Source: Dehalococcoidia bacterium
GTDB taxonomy: Bacteria > Chloroflexota > Dehalococcoidia > Lucifugimonadales > UBA3495
Assembly (NCBI GenBank): GCA_003523055.1
Contig: DPHC01000005.1
Location: forward strand, 30,056 to 94,055
Direction: 5' to 3'
Length of the DNA stretch: 64,000 nt
Within the stretch, counting starts at the first letter, position 1. Every line of letters starts with the position of its first letter. The translations under genes were made by a program, and so were the position numbers. The notes under the pieces are model-generated. The model made no database searches. It was given only the letters and a program-made list of their open reading frames with translations, and was not told where the DNA came from. Shown piece after piece: positions 1 to 8,766 of the stretch.

Positions 1-704
1 AAATGACTGCATATCACGAAGCAGGCCATGCCTTAGTAGGATGGTTACTTCCAAACGCGGATAAAGTTCATAAAATCTCCATAATATCAAGAGGTAATAT
101 GGGCGGTCACACAACTCTACTACCAGAAGAAGAAAGGTCATTATGGACTAAGAAGCAATTTAGCGATATGTTAGCTGTAATGATGGGTGGACGTGTAGCA
201 GAAGAGCAAATATTTGACGAAGTGACTACCGGAGCCAGCAACGACATAGAGCGAGCGACTAAAGTAGCACTTGAAATGGTCAAAAGATACGGAATGAGCC
301 TCTCATTAGGGCCTAGAACATTTGGGAAGAGGCAAGAGATGATCTTCTTAGGAAGAGAAAGTAATGAAGAACGTGATTATGGTGATAAAATAGCTGAAGA
401 AATAGACAATGAAGTTCATGAGCTAATTGCATGGGCATATAATAGAGCCAATGAACTTATCGATGAAAACAAACCTAAGCTGATTGAAATCGCTGAGTAC
501 TTAATTGAATACGAGTCAGTAACCGGTGAAAAATTAGAACAATTGCTTAATGGCACTGATAACGAAGAGGCTCAAAATTCAGCTCCTGAAAATCCACCTG
601 AGCCAACACAAGACGGAACTACTTACACTCCTGACATAACTCCTACAATTACTCCTGGAGGCCAAGCGGCTCCTTCAATGCCTATAACTAAAAACCCGTT
701 ATAG
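1..704 (+). CDS. ftsH: ATP-dependent zinc metalloprotease FtsH, C-terminal part (5' cut by window)
   Basis: This is the M41 peptidase half of the membrane-anchored AAA+ protease FtsH, which degrades misfolded membrane proteins and short-lived regulators. The reading frame is already open at the first base, so the AAA+ domain and membrane segments lie upstream of the window. The zinc-binding HEAGH motif comes a few residues in. The downstream TTGASNDIERAT stretch carries the acidic third metal ligand typical of the family. After the peptidase domain there is a low-complexity tail of about 50 residues rich in Pro, Thr and Asn, as in many FtsH tails. hflK and hflC, whose products form a complex with FtsH in other bacteria, follow about 0.75 kb downstream on the same strand, beyond an opposite-strand patch. 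Confidence 0.96.
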   Translation, partial: MTAYHEAGHALVGWLLPNADKVHKISIISRGNMGGHTTLLPEEERSLWTKKQFSDMLAVMMGGRVAEEQIFDEVTTGASNDIERATKVALEMVKRYGMSLSLGPRTFGKRQEMIFLGRESNEERDYGDKIAEEIDNEVHELIAWAYNRANELIDENKPKLIEIAEYLIEYESVTGEKLEQLLNGTDNEEAQNSAPENPPEPTQDGTTYTPDITPTITPGGQAAPSMPITKNPL

Positions 705-795
705 GCTAATTCTCAACCACAACTTTGATCATAGAGTCAGATAGTAAAAGAGATCGAACTCTAGATAAGTGTACTTGATAATAATACAAACTTCG

Positions 796-1038
796 CTAAT
801 TATGGGTGTAGCAACGATTTGTATTTATATTGCAAAATGTTTCATGTGGATAAACTCGTTTCAAATTTGGCCCATCCAAACTATCATAAATATCAACACC
901 AAAGAAACCGCCATCAAATAGATGGTTACCTTTTACAATAATCCCAGAATGATAAAAAACAACCGTCAATACAGCGATCGCCCTGAGCCGATCTATATCT
1001 GAACGATAAGGGAAAGTTGGTTTCTTGAATTTATTCAC
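796..1038 (-). pseudogene. Remnant of an acyltransferase-3 family membrane protein
   Basis: The first ~50 residues match the N-terminus of acyltransferase-3 (OatA-like O-acetyltransferase) proteins. These open with a YRSDIDGLRAIAV-type motif, a first membrane helix with a conserved His (here VVFYHSG) and an F-GVDIFF motif. Here the sequence reads YRSDIDRLRAIAV, then FYHSG, then FFGVDI, and then leaves the family pattern. It ends after about 30 unrelated residues, while intact proteins have roughly 10 membrane helices and 350 to 650 residues. The start is GTG with no clear ribosome site. I read it as a decayed 5' fragment. No remainder of the gene is visible nearby. Confidence 0.7.
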
Positions 1039-1046
1039 TCAATATA

Positions 1047-1316
1047 CTAAGCGTTGGATTGAGAATCATCGTCTACGCGTGGTAACGGACGATAATAAAG
1101 GCCCCATTCTTGCATTAAATTTGAGATTTTCGGATCATTGAATTGAGTGAGTTCCTGCATGAAGCCGGATAAGGAATGACTAATTAAAGTATCTGTTTCA
1201 CATACCCAACTTTTAGGGGCAGGTGTGATATAGATAACGCCATCCTGATGCGGGCACCTCAATTCCATTCTTGTCATGCTCTCACTTTTATGAATTAAAT
1301 CTTTTTCAAAATTCAT
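1047..1316 (-). CDS. Small hypothetical protein (89 aa)
   Basis: I do not recognise this protein. It has no signal peptide or membrane helix, one early CPHQD segment, a second Cys about 20 residues later, and an acidic tail ending DDDSQSNA. It lies 8 bp upstream (in its own direction) of the acyltransferase remnant, and the two form an opposite-strand patch between ftsH and hflK. The ATG follows GGAGTCACTG, a reasonable ribosome site. It could be a functional orphan or part of the same decaying insert. Confidence 0.45.
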   Translation of the reverse strand: MNFEKDLIHKSESMTRMELRCPHQDGVIYITPAPKSWVCETDTLISHSLSGFMQELTQFNDPKISNLMQEWGLYYRPLPRVDDDSQSNA

Positions 1317-1453
1317 CAGTGACTCCTTTAGTTTAAATTATGTACCAGATTTACATCCAAATATACTTACGGTGTAATTGTATCCCATTATCATGGTACA
1401 ATTAAGTGGTAAGCAGTATATCGTGCTGTAGTCTAAACATAAGGATTAATAAT

Positions 1454-2545
1454 ATGTATCCACCTGGTGGACCGGTTGGGAAACAGCCAGAAATTAATTT
1501 AGAAGACCTCATAAAACAGATAAAAAACTCTTTCTCTGGGATTACAGGAAAATTCGGAAAATTCGGATTTGGTGGAATATTGCTGATTGCAGCTTTGCTA
1601 GTAATCGGAATATGGTCAGGAAGCGGAGTATACACTATCAATCCTGGGGAACAAGCTGTATTAAGAATATTCGGCGCAGCACAAGGCAATCCAATCTCCC
1701 AAGAAGGATTACACTGGTGGTGGCCTGCTCCTATAGGTAAAAAGAATGTTATATTAACAACAGAAACTAGGCGAATGGAATTAGGATTCGTAGGCACTGA
1801 CGGTGGTGGTTCTGCTGCCGTACCTGGGGAATCATTAATGATCAGCGGAGATTTGAATATAGTAGATGTTCAAATGGTAATTCAATATACGATTAAAGAC
1901 TTATCAAATTACTTGTTTAAAGTAGACGACCCAGGAGAACCTGAACGAGGTATTGCACCAGGAAGCCCTGATGGTAAAACTTTAAAAGATGCATCAGAAG
2001 CAGCTCTTAGGCTAGTAGTTGGACAAAGTTCCATAGACGAAGTAATAACAGAACAAAGATCTCAGGTAGAATCTGAAACTCGCATTAGATTACAAGAAAT
2101 CTTAGATTCTTATGAAACTGGCATCAATGTTGTGAACGTCAAATTACAAGACGTCAAGGCTCCACAAGAAGTCCAAGATGCCTTTCAGGATGTATTAAGA
2201 GCTAGACAAGAACGAGACACTAAAGAAAACCAAGCGCTAGCTTATAAAAATGATATTATCCCTCGAGCTAATGGTACTGCTGAACAAAAAATCCGTGAAG
2301 CTGAAGCATTCAAAGAGTCAAGAATTGCTACATCAGAGGGTGAAGCTGCCAGGTTCGAATCAATATTAGCTGAATACAACGATTCTAAAGAAGTCACAAG
2401 ACAACGTTTATATCTAGAATCTATGGAAGCTATATTACCCGGAGTTTCCAAAATAATTGTAGATCCTGAAACTGAAGCCCTATTAATTCTAGGCGGCAAC
2501 GACAGCAATATCACGCCCATTCCAATGATGCCTGGAACAGAGTAA
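1454..2545 (+). CDS. hflK: HflK, FtsH-associated SPFH/band-7 membrane protein
   Basis: HflK is an SPFH (band 7) protein that pairs with HflC in a large membrane assembly modulating FtsH. I chose the ATG at 1454 (363 aa) over an upstream in-frame GTG at 1406 because AAGGA sits at 1441-1445. The N-terminus from 1454 (MYPPGG, then Lys-rich) also resembles HflK. A single membrane helix lies around residues 36-55 (FGGILLIAALLVIGIW). It is followed by the characteristic VYTINPGEQAVLRIFG and GLHWWWPAPIG segments, the SPFH core, and a long Glu/Ala/Arg-rich helical part (about 240-320). hflC follows after 32 bp, so the two are co-transcribed. Confidence 0.93.
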   Translation: MYPPGGPVGKQPEINLEDLIKQIKNSFSGITGKFGKFGFGGILLIAALLVIGIWSGSGVYTINPGEQAVLRIFGAAQGNPISQEGLHWWWPAPIGKKNVILTTETRRMELGFVGTDGGGSAAVPGESLMISGDLNIVDVQMVIQYTIKDLSNYLFKVDDPGEPERGIAPGSPDGKTLKDASEAALRLVVGQSSIDEVITEQRSQVESETRIRLQEILDSYETGINVVNVKLQDVKAPQEVQDAFQDVLRARQERDTKENQALAYKNDIIPRANGTAEQKIREAEAFKESRIATSEGEAARFESILAEYNDSKEVTRQRLYLESMEAILPGVSKIIVDPETEALLILGGNDSNITPIPMMPGTE

Positions 2546-2577
2546 TTAAAGTTTAAAACAAATAAAGAGAAGCATTT

Positions 2578-3528
2578 ATGAAATCAATAATATTACTAAT
2601 AATACTGGTTGCGGCCGGAATCATTGGTCTATCATCTGCACTGTATGTAGTAGATGAAACGGAACAAGTGATCATTCTCCGATTCGGAGAAGTCCAAGCT
2701 GTAAAACGAACACCTGGGTTAAATATAAAACTTCCATTTGTAGATGTAGTCGTTACATTAGATAAGCGAATTCTACGAATTGACGCACCGCCTGTAGCAA
2801 TGCCTGACATTGAAAAAGAAAACCTAGTTATCGATTCATACGCACGGTATCGCATTACAGATCCTGTAAAATTCCGCAAAACACTACGAACTGAAAGCAA
2901 TGCTAGAAGTCGAATGGCAGACATAGTTACATCCAGCCTCCGTACAGAAGTTGCGAGAAGAGACCGAATAGAAATTATCGGAGCTGAACCTGTATTAAAT
3001 CCAAACGGTTCACAATTAGTAGACGCAGAGGGTGTTCCGATTTTTATCGGAACTGAAACCCGAGGTGAAATACTGCTCGCAGTTTTAACAGACGTTAGAC
3101 AGCAAGTGCAAGAACAAGATTTAGGAATTGAGATTACCGACGTAAGAATTAAGAGAGCTGACTTCCCAGACGAAGTAACCCCAAGCATTTATACACGAAT
3201 GAGAGCTGAAAGAAACAGGATAGCGAGTAAATTTAGAGCAGAAGGCGATGAAAAAGAACTTAAAATCCGGGCTGATGCAGACAAACAATCTACTATCATT
3301 CTAGCTGAAGCTCAAAAAACCAGCAATGAAATCAGAGGTGAAGGCGAAGCTGAAGCTATTAAAATACTCGCTGACGCTCTAAACAAAGATCCTGATTTCT
3401 TCGCTTTTAGAAAAAGCTTGGAGGCCTACAAAAATATACTAAATAACGACACCACAGTAATTTTATCAACGGAATCTGATTTATTTAAATACCTACAGGG
3501 TCCGTATGTAAGCAAATGGTTGGATTGA
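2578..3528 (+). CDS. hflC: HflC, FtsH-associated SPFH/band-7 membrane protein
   Basis: HflC is the partner of HflK. The protein is 316 aa, close to the family norm, with an N-terminal membrane anchor (residues 3-23). The band-7 opening YVVDETEQVIILRFGEVQ follows. The AADAxKQ-like coiled stretch RADADKQSTIILAEAQK and the GEGEAEAIKILADAL motif are typical of HflC. AAAGAGAAGC provides a ribosome site ahead of the ATG. A perfect inverted repeat 53 bp downstream probably ends the transcript. Confidence 0.93.
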   Translation: MKSIILLIILVAAGIIGLSSALYVVDETEQVIILRFGEVQAVKRTPGLNIKLPFVDVVVTLDKRILRIDAPPVAMPDIEKENLVIDSYARYRITDPVKFRKTLRTESNARSRMADIVTSSLRTEVARRDRIEIIGAEPVLNPNGSQLVDAEGVPIFIGTETRGEILLAVLTDVRQQVQEQDLGIEITDVRIKRADFPDEVTPSIYTRMRAERNRIASKFRAEGDEKELKIRADADKQSTIILAEAQKTSNEIRGEGEAEAIKILADALNKDPDFFAFRKSLEAYKNILNNDTTVILSTESDLFKYLQGPYVSKWLD

Positions 3529-3580
3529 TGAAAAAATGATAATGGTAAAAATATAGATTAAATCTGAAGCTAAGTATGGA

Positions 3581-3627
3581 CATTAAGAGAGGCTCTGCGA
3601 TTAAATATTACAGAGCCTCTCTTAATG
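3581..3627. terminator. Perfect 17-bp inverted repeat downstream of hflC
   Basis: CATTAAGAGAGGCTCTG at 3581-3597 is matched exactly by its reverse complement at 3611-3627, with a 13-nt AT-rich loop. It lies between hflC and sucC, where a transcript end is expected. There is no clean T-run after the second arm, so it may be a processing or stability hairpin rather than a classical intrinsic terminator. Confidence 0.55.
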
Positions 3628-3682
3628 TCTACAAACAAGGTACTAATGAAATCATAGACGCACTCAAACAGGCAATCTAAGG

Positions 3683-3688
3683 TATACT
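3683..3688 (+). promoter_or_regulatory. Possible -10 box for sucCD
   Basis: TATACT lies 39 bp upstream of the sucC ATG and downstream of the hflC hairpin, which fits a sigma-70 -10 element. I see no convincing -35 hexamer at 16-18 bp. Confidence 0.3.
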
Positions 3689-3727
3689 TAACACTAATCT
3701 AAATACACTGGGTAAAGTGGCATCAAG

Positions 3728-4882
3728 ATGAAATTACACGAACACCAAAGTAAAAACATATTTAAATCGTATGGTATCAATGTCCCAGAAAGCATTTTAA
3801 TCGACGATATAAGTGAATTAAGTAACGCATTAAACATACTCGGAGAACACGTCGTCTTAAAATGCCAAGTCCATGCTGGAGGAAGAGGGAAAGCAGGTGG
3901 CGTAAAGGTTGTCCGCTCAAAAGAAGAAGCATCTGCATATGTGGAATCAATGTTAGGTACAAACCTTGTAACCCACCAAACCACAAATGAAGGTGTTCCA
4001 GTAAGATCTATACTTGTAGAACAATTAACTAGTATAAAAACAGAATTGTATCTTGCAATCACTATGGATAGAAATGAACAATGTCCTACTATACTAGCTA
4101 GCAAAGCAGGGGGCATGGAAATTGAAGAAGTCGCTGAAACTTCACCCCAAGACATAATTTATCAACCTGTAGATCCTGTAGTAGGTCTTCGCCCTTTCCA
4201 AATGCGTGAATTAAATAAAAAAATAGATATCCCAAATAAAAGCATTCCTCAGTTCAATCATTTATTATCATCTATATCGACCTTGTTTTATGACCTAGAT
4301 TGCTCCTTGATAGAAATCAATCCATTGGTAATCACTCAAGACGAAAATATAGTAGCATTAGATGGAAAAATAACCTTAGAGGATGATGCTTTATTCAAGC
4401 ATCCTGACGCTTATGCATTACGCGATCGAGATCAAGAGGATGCACTAGAAGCAGAGGCAACAGATTTAGAAATTGCATATGTCAATTTAACCGGAGACGT
4501 AGGTTGTTTAGTAAATGGCGCTGGATTAGCAATGGCTACCCTAGATGTAACAACTCAGGCTGGTTCTTCACCAGCAAACTTTTTGGATGTTGGTGGAGGC
4601 GGAGCAGACGTTGAAAAAGTGTCCAAAGCAGTATCAATAATTTTGTCTGACCCCAAAGTAAATAAAGTATTAGTAAACATTTTTGGAGGTATTTTAAGAT
4701 GCGATATAGCTGCAAATGGCATTATCATGGCATATGAACACTCCAAATCTAATCTACCTTTAGTTGTGAGAATGCTAGGAACCAATGTAACGGAAGGTAA
4801 AGAAATCCTAAAGAATTCTAGATTAAATGTAACATTCGCAGAAACTCTTTTAGAAGCAGCGGAAGCTATAAACAAGATATAA
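3728..4882 (+). CDS. sucC: Succinate-CoA ligase (ADP-forming), beta subunit
   Basis: With SucD this forms the TCA-cycle enzyme that couples succinyl-CoA hydrolysis to ADP or GDP phosphorylation. The 384-aa length is normal. The N-terminus MKLHEHQSKNIFKSYGI and the VHAGGRGKAGGVK loop belong to the ATP-grasp domain. LDGKITLEDDALFKHPD carries the metal and nucleotide region. The C-terminal CoA-ligase domain contains FLDVGGGA-type residues and the NIFGGILRCD motif. sucD follows 15 bp later. Confidence 0.96.
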   Translation: MKLHEHQSKNIFKSYGINVPESILIDDISELSNALNILGEHVVLKCQVHAGGRGKAGGVKVVRSKEEASAYVESMLGTNLVTHQTTNEGVPVRSILVEQLTSIKTELYLAITMDRNEQCPTILASKAGGMEIEEVAETSPQDIIYQPVDPVVGLRPFQMRELNKKIDIPNKSIPQFNHLLSSISTLFYDLDCSLIEINPLVITQDENIVALDGKITLEDDALFKHPDAYALRDRDQEDALEAEATDLEIAYVNLTGDVGCLVNGAGLAMATLDVTTQAGSSPANFLDVGGGGADVEKVSKAVSIILSDPKVNKVLVNIFGGILRCDIAANGIIMAYEHSKSNLPLVVRMLGTNVTEGKEILKNSRLNVTFAETLLEAAEAINKI

Positions 4883-4897
4883 ACCGGTAGGATAATA

Positions 4898-5782
4898 ATG
4901 GGAATATTATTAGATAAAAATTCTAAAATAATTGTGCAAGGTATTACTGGAAAAGAGGGTAGCTTCCACGCTACTGCTGGTATTGAATATGGTACCAACG
5001 TAGTAGGTGGAGTAACTCCTGGTAAAGGAGGCCAAAAATTCAATACTACTATACCTATTTTTGATACAGTAGAAGAAGCAAAATCACAGACAGGAGCCAA
5101 CGTTTCTTTAATATTCGTACCTCCAGCATTCGCAGCGGACGCCATATGTGAAGCAGCCAATGCAGAAATTCCTTTAATTATATGTATAACAGAGGGTATT
5201 CCTGTAAATGATATGGTTAGTACAATTAGGTATGTCCAGTCAAAACCAGTAAGATTAATAGGACCAAATTGCCCAGGAGCAATAAACCCTAACGACAATT
5301 GTAAAGTCGGTATCATGCCTGGCTCAATACACAAACCTGGAAATGTGGGAGTTGTATCTAGAAGTGGAACCCTCACATATGAAGCCGTTTACCAACTAAC
5401 TTCAATAGGAATAGGTCAATCCAGTTGTGTCGGCATTGGAGGAGACCCTATTATAGGAACTAATTACATTGACATTCTTAACATGTTCGAAAATGATCCA
5501 GAAACAGACGTCATAGTTTTTATAGGTGAAATTGGAGGAACTATGGAGCAAGAAGCGGCAGAATATATAAAAGCAAATATCAGCAAACCTGTGTGTAGCT
5601 TAATAGTTGGAGCAACTGCTCCAACTGGGAAACGTATGGGGCATGCCGGTGCCATCATAACAGGCGAAAGCGCTACAGCAGAATCTAAAATAGCCGCTCT
5701 TAGAAATGCAGGCTGTCATATAATTCCAACTCCTTCAGACATTGGATCAATAGTAGAAAAAGTATTATTAGAAAAATTTTAA
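4898..5782 (+). CDS. sucD: Succinate-CoA ligase, alpha subunit
   Basis: This is the CoA-binding, phosphohistidine-carrying subunit of succinyl-CoA synthetase. It has an N-terminal Rossmann CoA domain ([15 protein letters not shown], then GGVTPGKGG), the [10 protein letters not shown] segment, SRSGTLTYE, and the active-site His in [11 protein letters not shown]. Its length (294 aa) is standard. It is the second gene of the sucCD operon, and GGTAGGATAAT gives a ribosome site. Confidence 0.96.
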   Translation: MGILLDKNSKIIVQGITGKEGSFHATAGIEYGTNVVGGVTPGKGGQKFNTTIPIFDTVEEAKSQTGANVSLIFVPPAFAADAICEAANAEIPLIICITEGIPVNDMVSTIRYVQSKPVRLIGPNCPGAINPNDNCKVGIMPGSIHKPGNVGVVSRSGTLTYEAVYQLTSIGIGQSSCVGIGGDPIIGTNYIDILNMFENDPETDVIVFIGEIGGTMEQEAAEYIKANISKPVCSLIVGATAPTGKRMGHAGAIITGESATAESKIAALRNAGCHIIPTPSDIGSIVEKVLLEKF

Positions 5783-5826
5783 AAATCCAAGAAATCCTAC
5801 TAAATATTTGATATACTCTTATCCTC

Positions 5827-5900
5827 GGGGGCGTAGCTCAATGGTAGAGTCCTAGGTTTCCAACCTAGTTATGTCAGTTCGATCCTGATCGCCCCTTCCA
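5827..5900 (+). tRNA. tRNA-Gly (anticodon TCC), 3' CCA encoded
   Basis: It folds as a full cloverleaf. The acceptor GGGGGCG pairs with CGCCCCT (first pair G-T). The D arm is GCTC/GAGT and the anticodon stem is CTAGG/CCTAG with loop TTTCCAA, giving anticodon TCC. The T arm is GTCAG/CTGAT with loop TTCGATC. Discriminator T is followed directly by CCA (5898-5900). A TATACT at 5812-5817 is well placed as a -10 box. Confidence 0.93.
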
Positions 5901-5920
5901 AATATCTCAAATTTTACTTA

Positions 5921-6970
5921 TTATAATCCAACTGCTCGTATTATAATATCTACATTAGTAGGACCTGGTGGCAAGGTACCGTCGTCAATTGAATGCATCG
6001 CATCTACTATAGCATCATTGAATGGAGTAGCTATGCCAAGCTCGTCTCCTTTCCTGCAAACTAAGCCATTCATAAAATCAGTTTCTGAATGCCTACCTTT
6101 ATGAACATCTTGAGCCATTGATGCCAACCAGTTTACTCTGCCACCTTTTTGAGACAAAATACCGTCTAATTCTTCAAATGCATCACCTTTATCAGCGTCT
6201 GCCCATGTTTGAGCTGCAATGCCATTAATATCTACAACATTCAGACCTTGTCCCAATCCAACCATGGCAGCTTCTTTAGCTAGATGTATTTTTATTAATC
6301 GGCATTTAGGATCATCTGCCAAATCTTGGGAACCCAATGTAGACATAGCAGATATGGCATTGCCCATAGAATTTTGGCATAATTTTGCCCATCTTTCTCC
6401 CCATAAATTATCAGTTGCGTAAGCGGCATCAATCCAATTCAGTTTATTAGCAATCATTTCTGTTCTCGGAGTAATTTCAGCATGATGCTCTCCAACTCTA
6501 AAAACCACATGCCCATGATCTCGGCCAACTTGGCCTCCTCTAGTGACGTGGCCTGGCTCCCATAATGCTACTTCTATATGCGATGCTATACATCCCAAAG
6601 ATCTTTCTGCTCCCACTACAGAAGCAATCACGGTGTCATTCCAACAATTTTGCAAAGATATAAAAAATCCCTCAGGTTTGACGTATCGATCGATAAAATG
6701 AGTTGCCCATTCAGTATCATAGGATTTCATTGAAATGAATACATAATCAAACTTATCGTATATAGACTGGGCATCAGTCAAATGCATAGCTTTTATGGGT
6801 ACTGTGAATGGCCCTTGACTCCCAGTTACATGTAATCCTTTACTATTAATGGTTTCCACGTGTTCCGGCCACATATCTACTATAGTTACATCTTCTCCTT
6901 CTTTAGCTAGAAAAGCTGCCACATAGCTGCCTAAGGCTCCTGATCCCATAATTCCAATTTTGTCTGCCAT
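5921..6970 (-). CDS. Ketopantoate reductase-family (ApbA/PanE) oxidoreductase
   Basis: This is an NAD(P)-dependent reductase of the ApbA/PanE fold. The N-terminal Rossmann motif is GIMGSGALGSYVAAFLAKEG. WGERWAKLCQNSMGNA holds the catalytic Lys and substrate-binding Asn seen in ketopantoate reductases. The C-terminal helical domain includes GRHSETDFMNGLVCRKGDELGIATPFN, close to the SxxxDxxxGRxTE region of PanE. At 349 aa it is longer than typical PanE (about 300). It stands next to serA with no pantothenate genes in view, so a catabolic 2-oxo acid or 3-hydroxy acid substrate is equally possible. GGAGGAG precedes the ATG. Confidence 0.82.
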   Translation of the reverse strand: MADKIGIMGSGALGSYVAAFLAKEGEDVTIVDMWPEHVETINSKGLHVTGSQGPFTVPIKAMHLTDAQSIYDKFDYVFISMKSYDTEWATHFIDRYVKPEGFFISLQNCWNDTVIASVVGAERSLGCIASHIEVALWEPGHVTRGGQVGRDHGHVVFRVGEHHAEITPRTEMIANKLNWIDAAYATDNLWGERWAKLCQNSMGNAISAMSTLGSQDLADDPKCRLIKIHLAKEAAMVGLGQGLNVVDINGIAAQTWADADKGDAFEELDGILSQKGGRVNWLASMAQDVHKGRHSETDFMNGLVCRKGDELGIATPFNDAIVDAMHSIDDGTLPPGPTNVDIIIRAVGL

Positions 6971-6989
6971 ATCTATTCTCCTCCGTATT

Positions 6990-8570
6990 TTATGTAATCC
7001 GTACTAATTTTACACTATGAATTTGCAATAATTCTCTCATATCATCTAACATTGCAACTGGAACATAGTCATCTACTCCTAGCACCATCATTGCCCGACC
7101 TCTTAGATCAATTCTCCCAACTTCCATGAAATTTATATTTACGTTATGTTTGCCAGCTACAGTACCCACAGCTCCTATGGATCCGGGTCTATCATCATTG
7201 TCCACGAATAACAATGTAGGATCGGTCAAAGCTATATCAAGCCAATATTCATTAAATCTCACTAAATGTACCTGCCCTCGAACGAAAGTCCCAGAAATCA
7301 ATAATTGCCCATTTGAGGTATTTAAAATTACTGTTATCAAACTACTGAATTCATTATCCAATTGTTGTTTTTGTTCAATTAATTCTAAGCCTCTAGATTT
7401 AGCGAGAATTGGAGCATTTATAGAATTAACTTGTTCACTTGTTGTTCCTTGCATAAATCCAGATAAAAACGCTGATTTTAATACTGATGTGTCATATTCT
7501 GCAATTTCACCTTCATAGCTTAATGTCACGGATCTAAATTGTCCTTCAGATAAGCCAATGGCCAATTTACCCATCATTTCAGCTACTGGGATCATAGGGG
7601 AAACAATAACTTGATTATCAGGTCCCAGCATCGGGGCATTAACTACATTTTTACCAAAAGAACCTTGTAAAATGTTAATTAATTGCTCCACAGCTTCTAT
7701 CGCTACAGCATCTTGTGCTTCTATCGTTGCTCCTCCTAAATGAGGGGTCAATATAATGTTGCAGTTGTCGGTAAATCTATTATCAATATCAGGTTCATTT
7801 CTAAACACATCTAAAGCAGCCACTGATACCTTTCCAGAGCTTAAGGCATCAAACAAAGCTGTGTCATCAATCAGTTCTCCCCTAGCAACGTTAATCAGTC
7901 GGCAACCGTTCTTCATTAGTGAAAATTGACGGGGTCCTAATAAAGATTCGGTAGACTCAGTCAATGGAGTATGAATAGATATGAAATCACTTTTGGATAA
8001 TAGTTCTTCCAACGTTTGCAGGGTTATCCCAATGCGAGTAGCATAGTCTCCGCTAACGAAAGGGTCATAAGCTATTATTTCCATGTCAAAACTACGGGCA
8101 CGTTTAGCAACTTCTGATCCCACTCGTCCGATTCCGATGATACCTAATGTTTTTCCACGTAACTCTGATCCCATGAAAGTGCTTCTATTCCATTTTCCAT
8201 CTTTCATAGATAAATACGCTTGAGGAATATTACGGGCGGACGCCAGGATTAATGCGATAGTATGTTCTGCAGCAGCGATTATATTGCCTGTCGGGGCATT
8301 AACTACTGCTATTCCAACATTGGTAGCAGCAGAAACATCGATATTATCTACTCCAATACCGGCCCTTGCTATAACTCGCAATTTAGAACCTGCATTAATA
8401 ATGTCTTCTGTAATCTTAGTTTCGCTTCTAACCACTAAGCCACTATATTCAGATACTATGTCTCTCAATTCATCATGAGACAATCCTAGCCTAATATCTA
8501 CTTGGTGATCTTTAGACAATAAATCAATGCCAAATTGGGATATGTTGTCAGTAACTAAAATTTTAGCCAA
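6990..8570 (-). CDS. serA: D-3-phosphoglycerate dehydrogenase
   Basis: This enzyme performs the first step of serine synthesis, oxidising 3-phosphoglycerate with NAD+. The long 526-aa form matches type I PGDH. It has the D-2-hydroxyacid dehydrogenase core, with RAGIGVDNIDV, NAD motif GIIGIGRVGSEVAKRA, HTPLT, and the catalytic His in HLGGATIEAQ. An intervening ASB domain and a C-terminal ACT domain (DNDDRPGSIGAVGTVAGKHNVNIN) follow. The ACT domain usually confers serine feedback. The PanE-like gene follows 19 bp downstream, so they may share a transcript. Confidence 0.95.
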   Translation of the reverse strand: MAKILVTDNISQFGIDLLSKDHQVDIRLGLSHDELRDIVSEYSGLVVRSETKITEDIINAGSKLRVIARAGIGVDNIDVSAATNVGIAVVNAPTGNIIAAAEHTIALILASARNIPQAYLSMKDGKWNRSTFMGSELRGKTLGIIGIGRVGSEVAKRARSFDMEIIAYDPFVSGDYATRIGITLQTLEELLSKSDFISIHTPLTESTESLLGPRQFSLMKNGCRLINVARGELIDDTALFDALSSGKVSVAALDVFRNEPDIDNRFTDNCNIILTPHLGGATIEAQDAVAIEAVEQLINILQGSFGKNVVNAPMLGPDNQVIVSPMIPVAEMMGKLAIGLSEGQFRSVTLSYEGEIAEYDTSVLKSAFLSGFMQGTTSEQVNSINAPILAKSRGLELIEQKQQLDNEFSSLITVILNTSNGQLLISGTFVRGQVHLVRFNEYWLDIALTDPTLLFVDNDDRPGSIGAVGTVAGKHNVNINFMEVGRIDLRGRAMMVLGVDDYVPVAMLDDMRELLQIHSVKLVRIT

Positions 8571-8687
8571 GCCAATGCCTCAACGATCTACATAATATTT
8601 GCCGAACAGTTACCTTATTGTAACTCCAAAACTCGCAATTGGACAAATGTTTAATAAGCATCAACTAGTTCATAATTCTCAAACCTC

Positions 8688-8716
8688 TTGACCGAACATA
8701 CTTGTAACATTACGAT
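8688..8716 (+). promoter_or_regulatory. Candidate sigma-70 promoter for the alpha/beta hydrolase
   Basis: TTGACC (8688-8693) and TACGAT (8711-8716) are separated by exactly 17 bp and lie about 50 bp upstream of the hydrolase ATG. This falls in the 196-bp divergent gap with serA, where nothing else is visible. Confidence 0.45.
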
Positions 8717-8766
8717 ACGTATTATGCAAACACAAAATAAGCACTGAATAAAGAGAGTAGAATGCA

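Noticed and set aside
2553..3188. 211-codon open frame opposite hflC
   Set aside because: Antisense to a well-supported gene, Ser/Ile-rich shadow sequence without motifs.
4555..5376. Long open frame on the minus strand opposite sucC/sucD
   Set aside because: It lies wholly inside two clear housekeeping genes, has low-complexity composition and no family motif.
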